Origin: Sphingobacteriia bacterium
GTDB taxonomy: Bacteria; Bacteroidota; Bacteroidia; Chitinophagales; Chitinophagaceae
Reading direction: 5' to 3'
NCBI GenBank assembly: GCA_004294465.1
Contig: REAV01000008.1
Span: 1-14,426 of the forward strand
Length of the DNA: 14,426 bases
The position numbers and the translations under genes were made by a program. The notes below the pieces were generated by a model that was not told the origin of the DNA, did no database searches, and saw only the letters and a program-made list of their open reading frames with translations. Shown here piece by piece: positions 14,318-14,426 of this stretch (its first letter is position 1; each line of letters opens with the position of its first letter).

Positions 14318-14325
14318 TATTTTTA
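14318..14325 (+). promoter_or_regulatory. Candidate -7 box of prfB
   Basis: TATTTTTA (one mismatch to TAnnTTTG) ends 5 bases before the prfB ATG. By the spacing seen at rnpB, transcription would start at about the ATG itself, so the mRNA may be leaderless. No good TTG lies 17-20 bases upstream. Confidence 0.35.
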
Positions 14326-14330
14326 CCGCT

Positions 14331-14426
14331 ATGACACAAGAACAAATTAAGCGTATGAGGGACCGAACTTTGGTCTTGAGGAGGTTTCTTTGACGTTGAT
14401 AACCGAATATATAAAGTAGAAACAGA
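14331..14426 (+). CDS. prfB: Peptide chain release factor 2 (partial, programmed frameshift)
   Basis: This is the start of release factor 2, which recognises UGA and UAA stop codons. The zero frame reads MTQEQIKRMRDRTLVLRRFL and hits an in-frame TGA at 14391-14393. A +1 shift at CTT continues as DVDNRIYKVET to the window edge. The LRRFLDVD junction is the conserved N-terminal sequence of RF2 (LRGYLDYD in E. coli). The gene must therefore be annotated as joined: 14331-14390, then 14392 onward. RF2 normally regulates itself this way: when RF2 is scarce the UGA is read slowly and the shift succeeds. Only about 32 of ~370 residues are inside the window. It lies 96 bases after the NHL protein gene, on the same strand. 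Confidence 0.92.
14379..14394 (+). promoter_or_regulatory. prfB +1 programmed frameshift signal
   Basis: AGGAGG (14379-14384), a 3-base spacer TTT, then CTT TGA C (14388-14394). The E. coli signal has AGGGGG with the same 3-base spacer before CTT TGA C. All elements are present: the internal SD at the correct distance, the slippery CTT codon, the UGA stop and the following C that weakens termination. Confidence 0.93.

Noticed and set aside
1..14426. Mobile elements, phage genes, toxin-antitoxin or defence systems
   Set aside because: No transposase, integrase, inverted-repeat ends, tRNA attachment site or defence domain was seen. The window is housekeeping DNA plus one large surface protein.

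Overview
The window comes from a Bacteroidota chromosome, most likely a Chitinophagaceae-like member; the family level is inferred. The evidence is AT-rich DNA, start codons without Shine-Dalgarno (SD) sequences, and repeated TAnnTTTG-type -7 promoter boxes. A C-terminal type IX secretion (T9SS) sorting domain, the lineage-typical order rpmB-rpmG-DUF4295-ftsY, and a DUF2027+Smr protein point the same way. Most of the region is housekeeping DNA.

Layout. Positions 1-2790 carry anmK (anhydro-N-acetylmuramic acid kinase, cell-wall recycling) on +, then two minus-strand genes: a small secreted PepSY-like protein and a NodB-type polysaccharide deacetylase lipoprotein. A roughly 200-base divergent promoter region follows. 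Positions 2996-4659 hold ribosomal proteins L28 and L33, a DUF4295 protein not seen as an ORF of 60 codons or more, a terminator, and the signal recognition particle receptor ftsY. Positions 4687-6236 hold a small secreted protein of unknown function and an isoprenyl diphosphate synthase. The gap between those two carries, on the opposite strand, what looks like the last ~58 codons of an outer-membrane barrel gene. Positions 6275-8997 hold an amino-acid permease whose stop codon overlaps the start of a DUF2027/Smr gene. Positions 9094-9454 are the RNase P RNA (rnpB), with its closing P1 helix and a T-tract.

The RNase P RNA is followed within about 10-34 bases by a giant secreted protein that fills 9464-14234. 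It consists of three copies of a ~455-residue module. Each module has a Cys-containing lead-in and six NHL repeats (18 in total, i.e. three six-bladed propellers), with Ig/PKD-like linkers between modules and a T9SS sorting tail. The reading frame breaks near 12077-12094, so the signal peptide and the sorting tail lie on different frames. Comparison of the linkers suggests a small out-of-frame deletion at least as well as a one-base homopolymer error.

The last 96 bases are the start of prfB (release factor 2), with a textbook +1 programmed frameshift site: AGGAGG, 3 nt, CTT TGA C. This is notable because Bacteroidota ribosomes are known to hide their anti-SD sequence.

I found no mobile element, CRISPR array, tRNA gene or defence system. 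The items most worth following up are the triple-propeller surface protein and its frame break, the SD-dependent prfB recoding site, and the antisense barrel relic.
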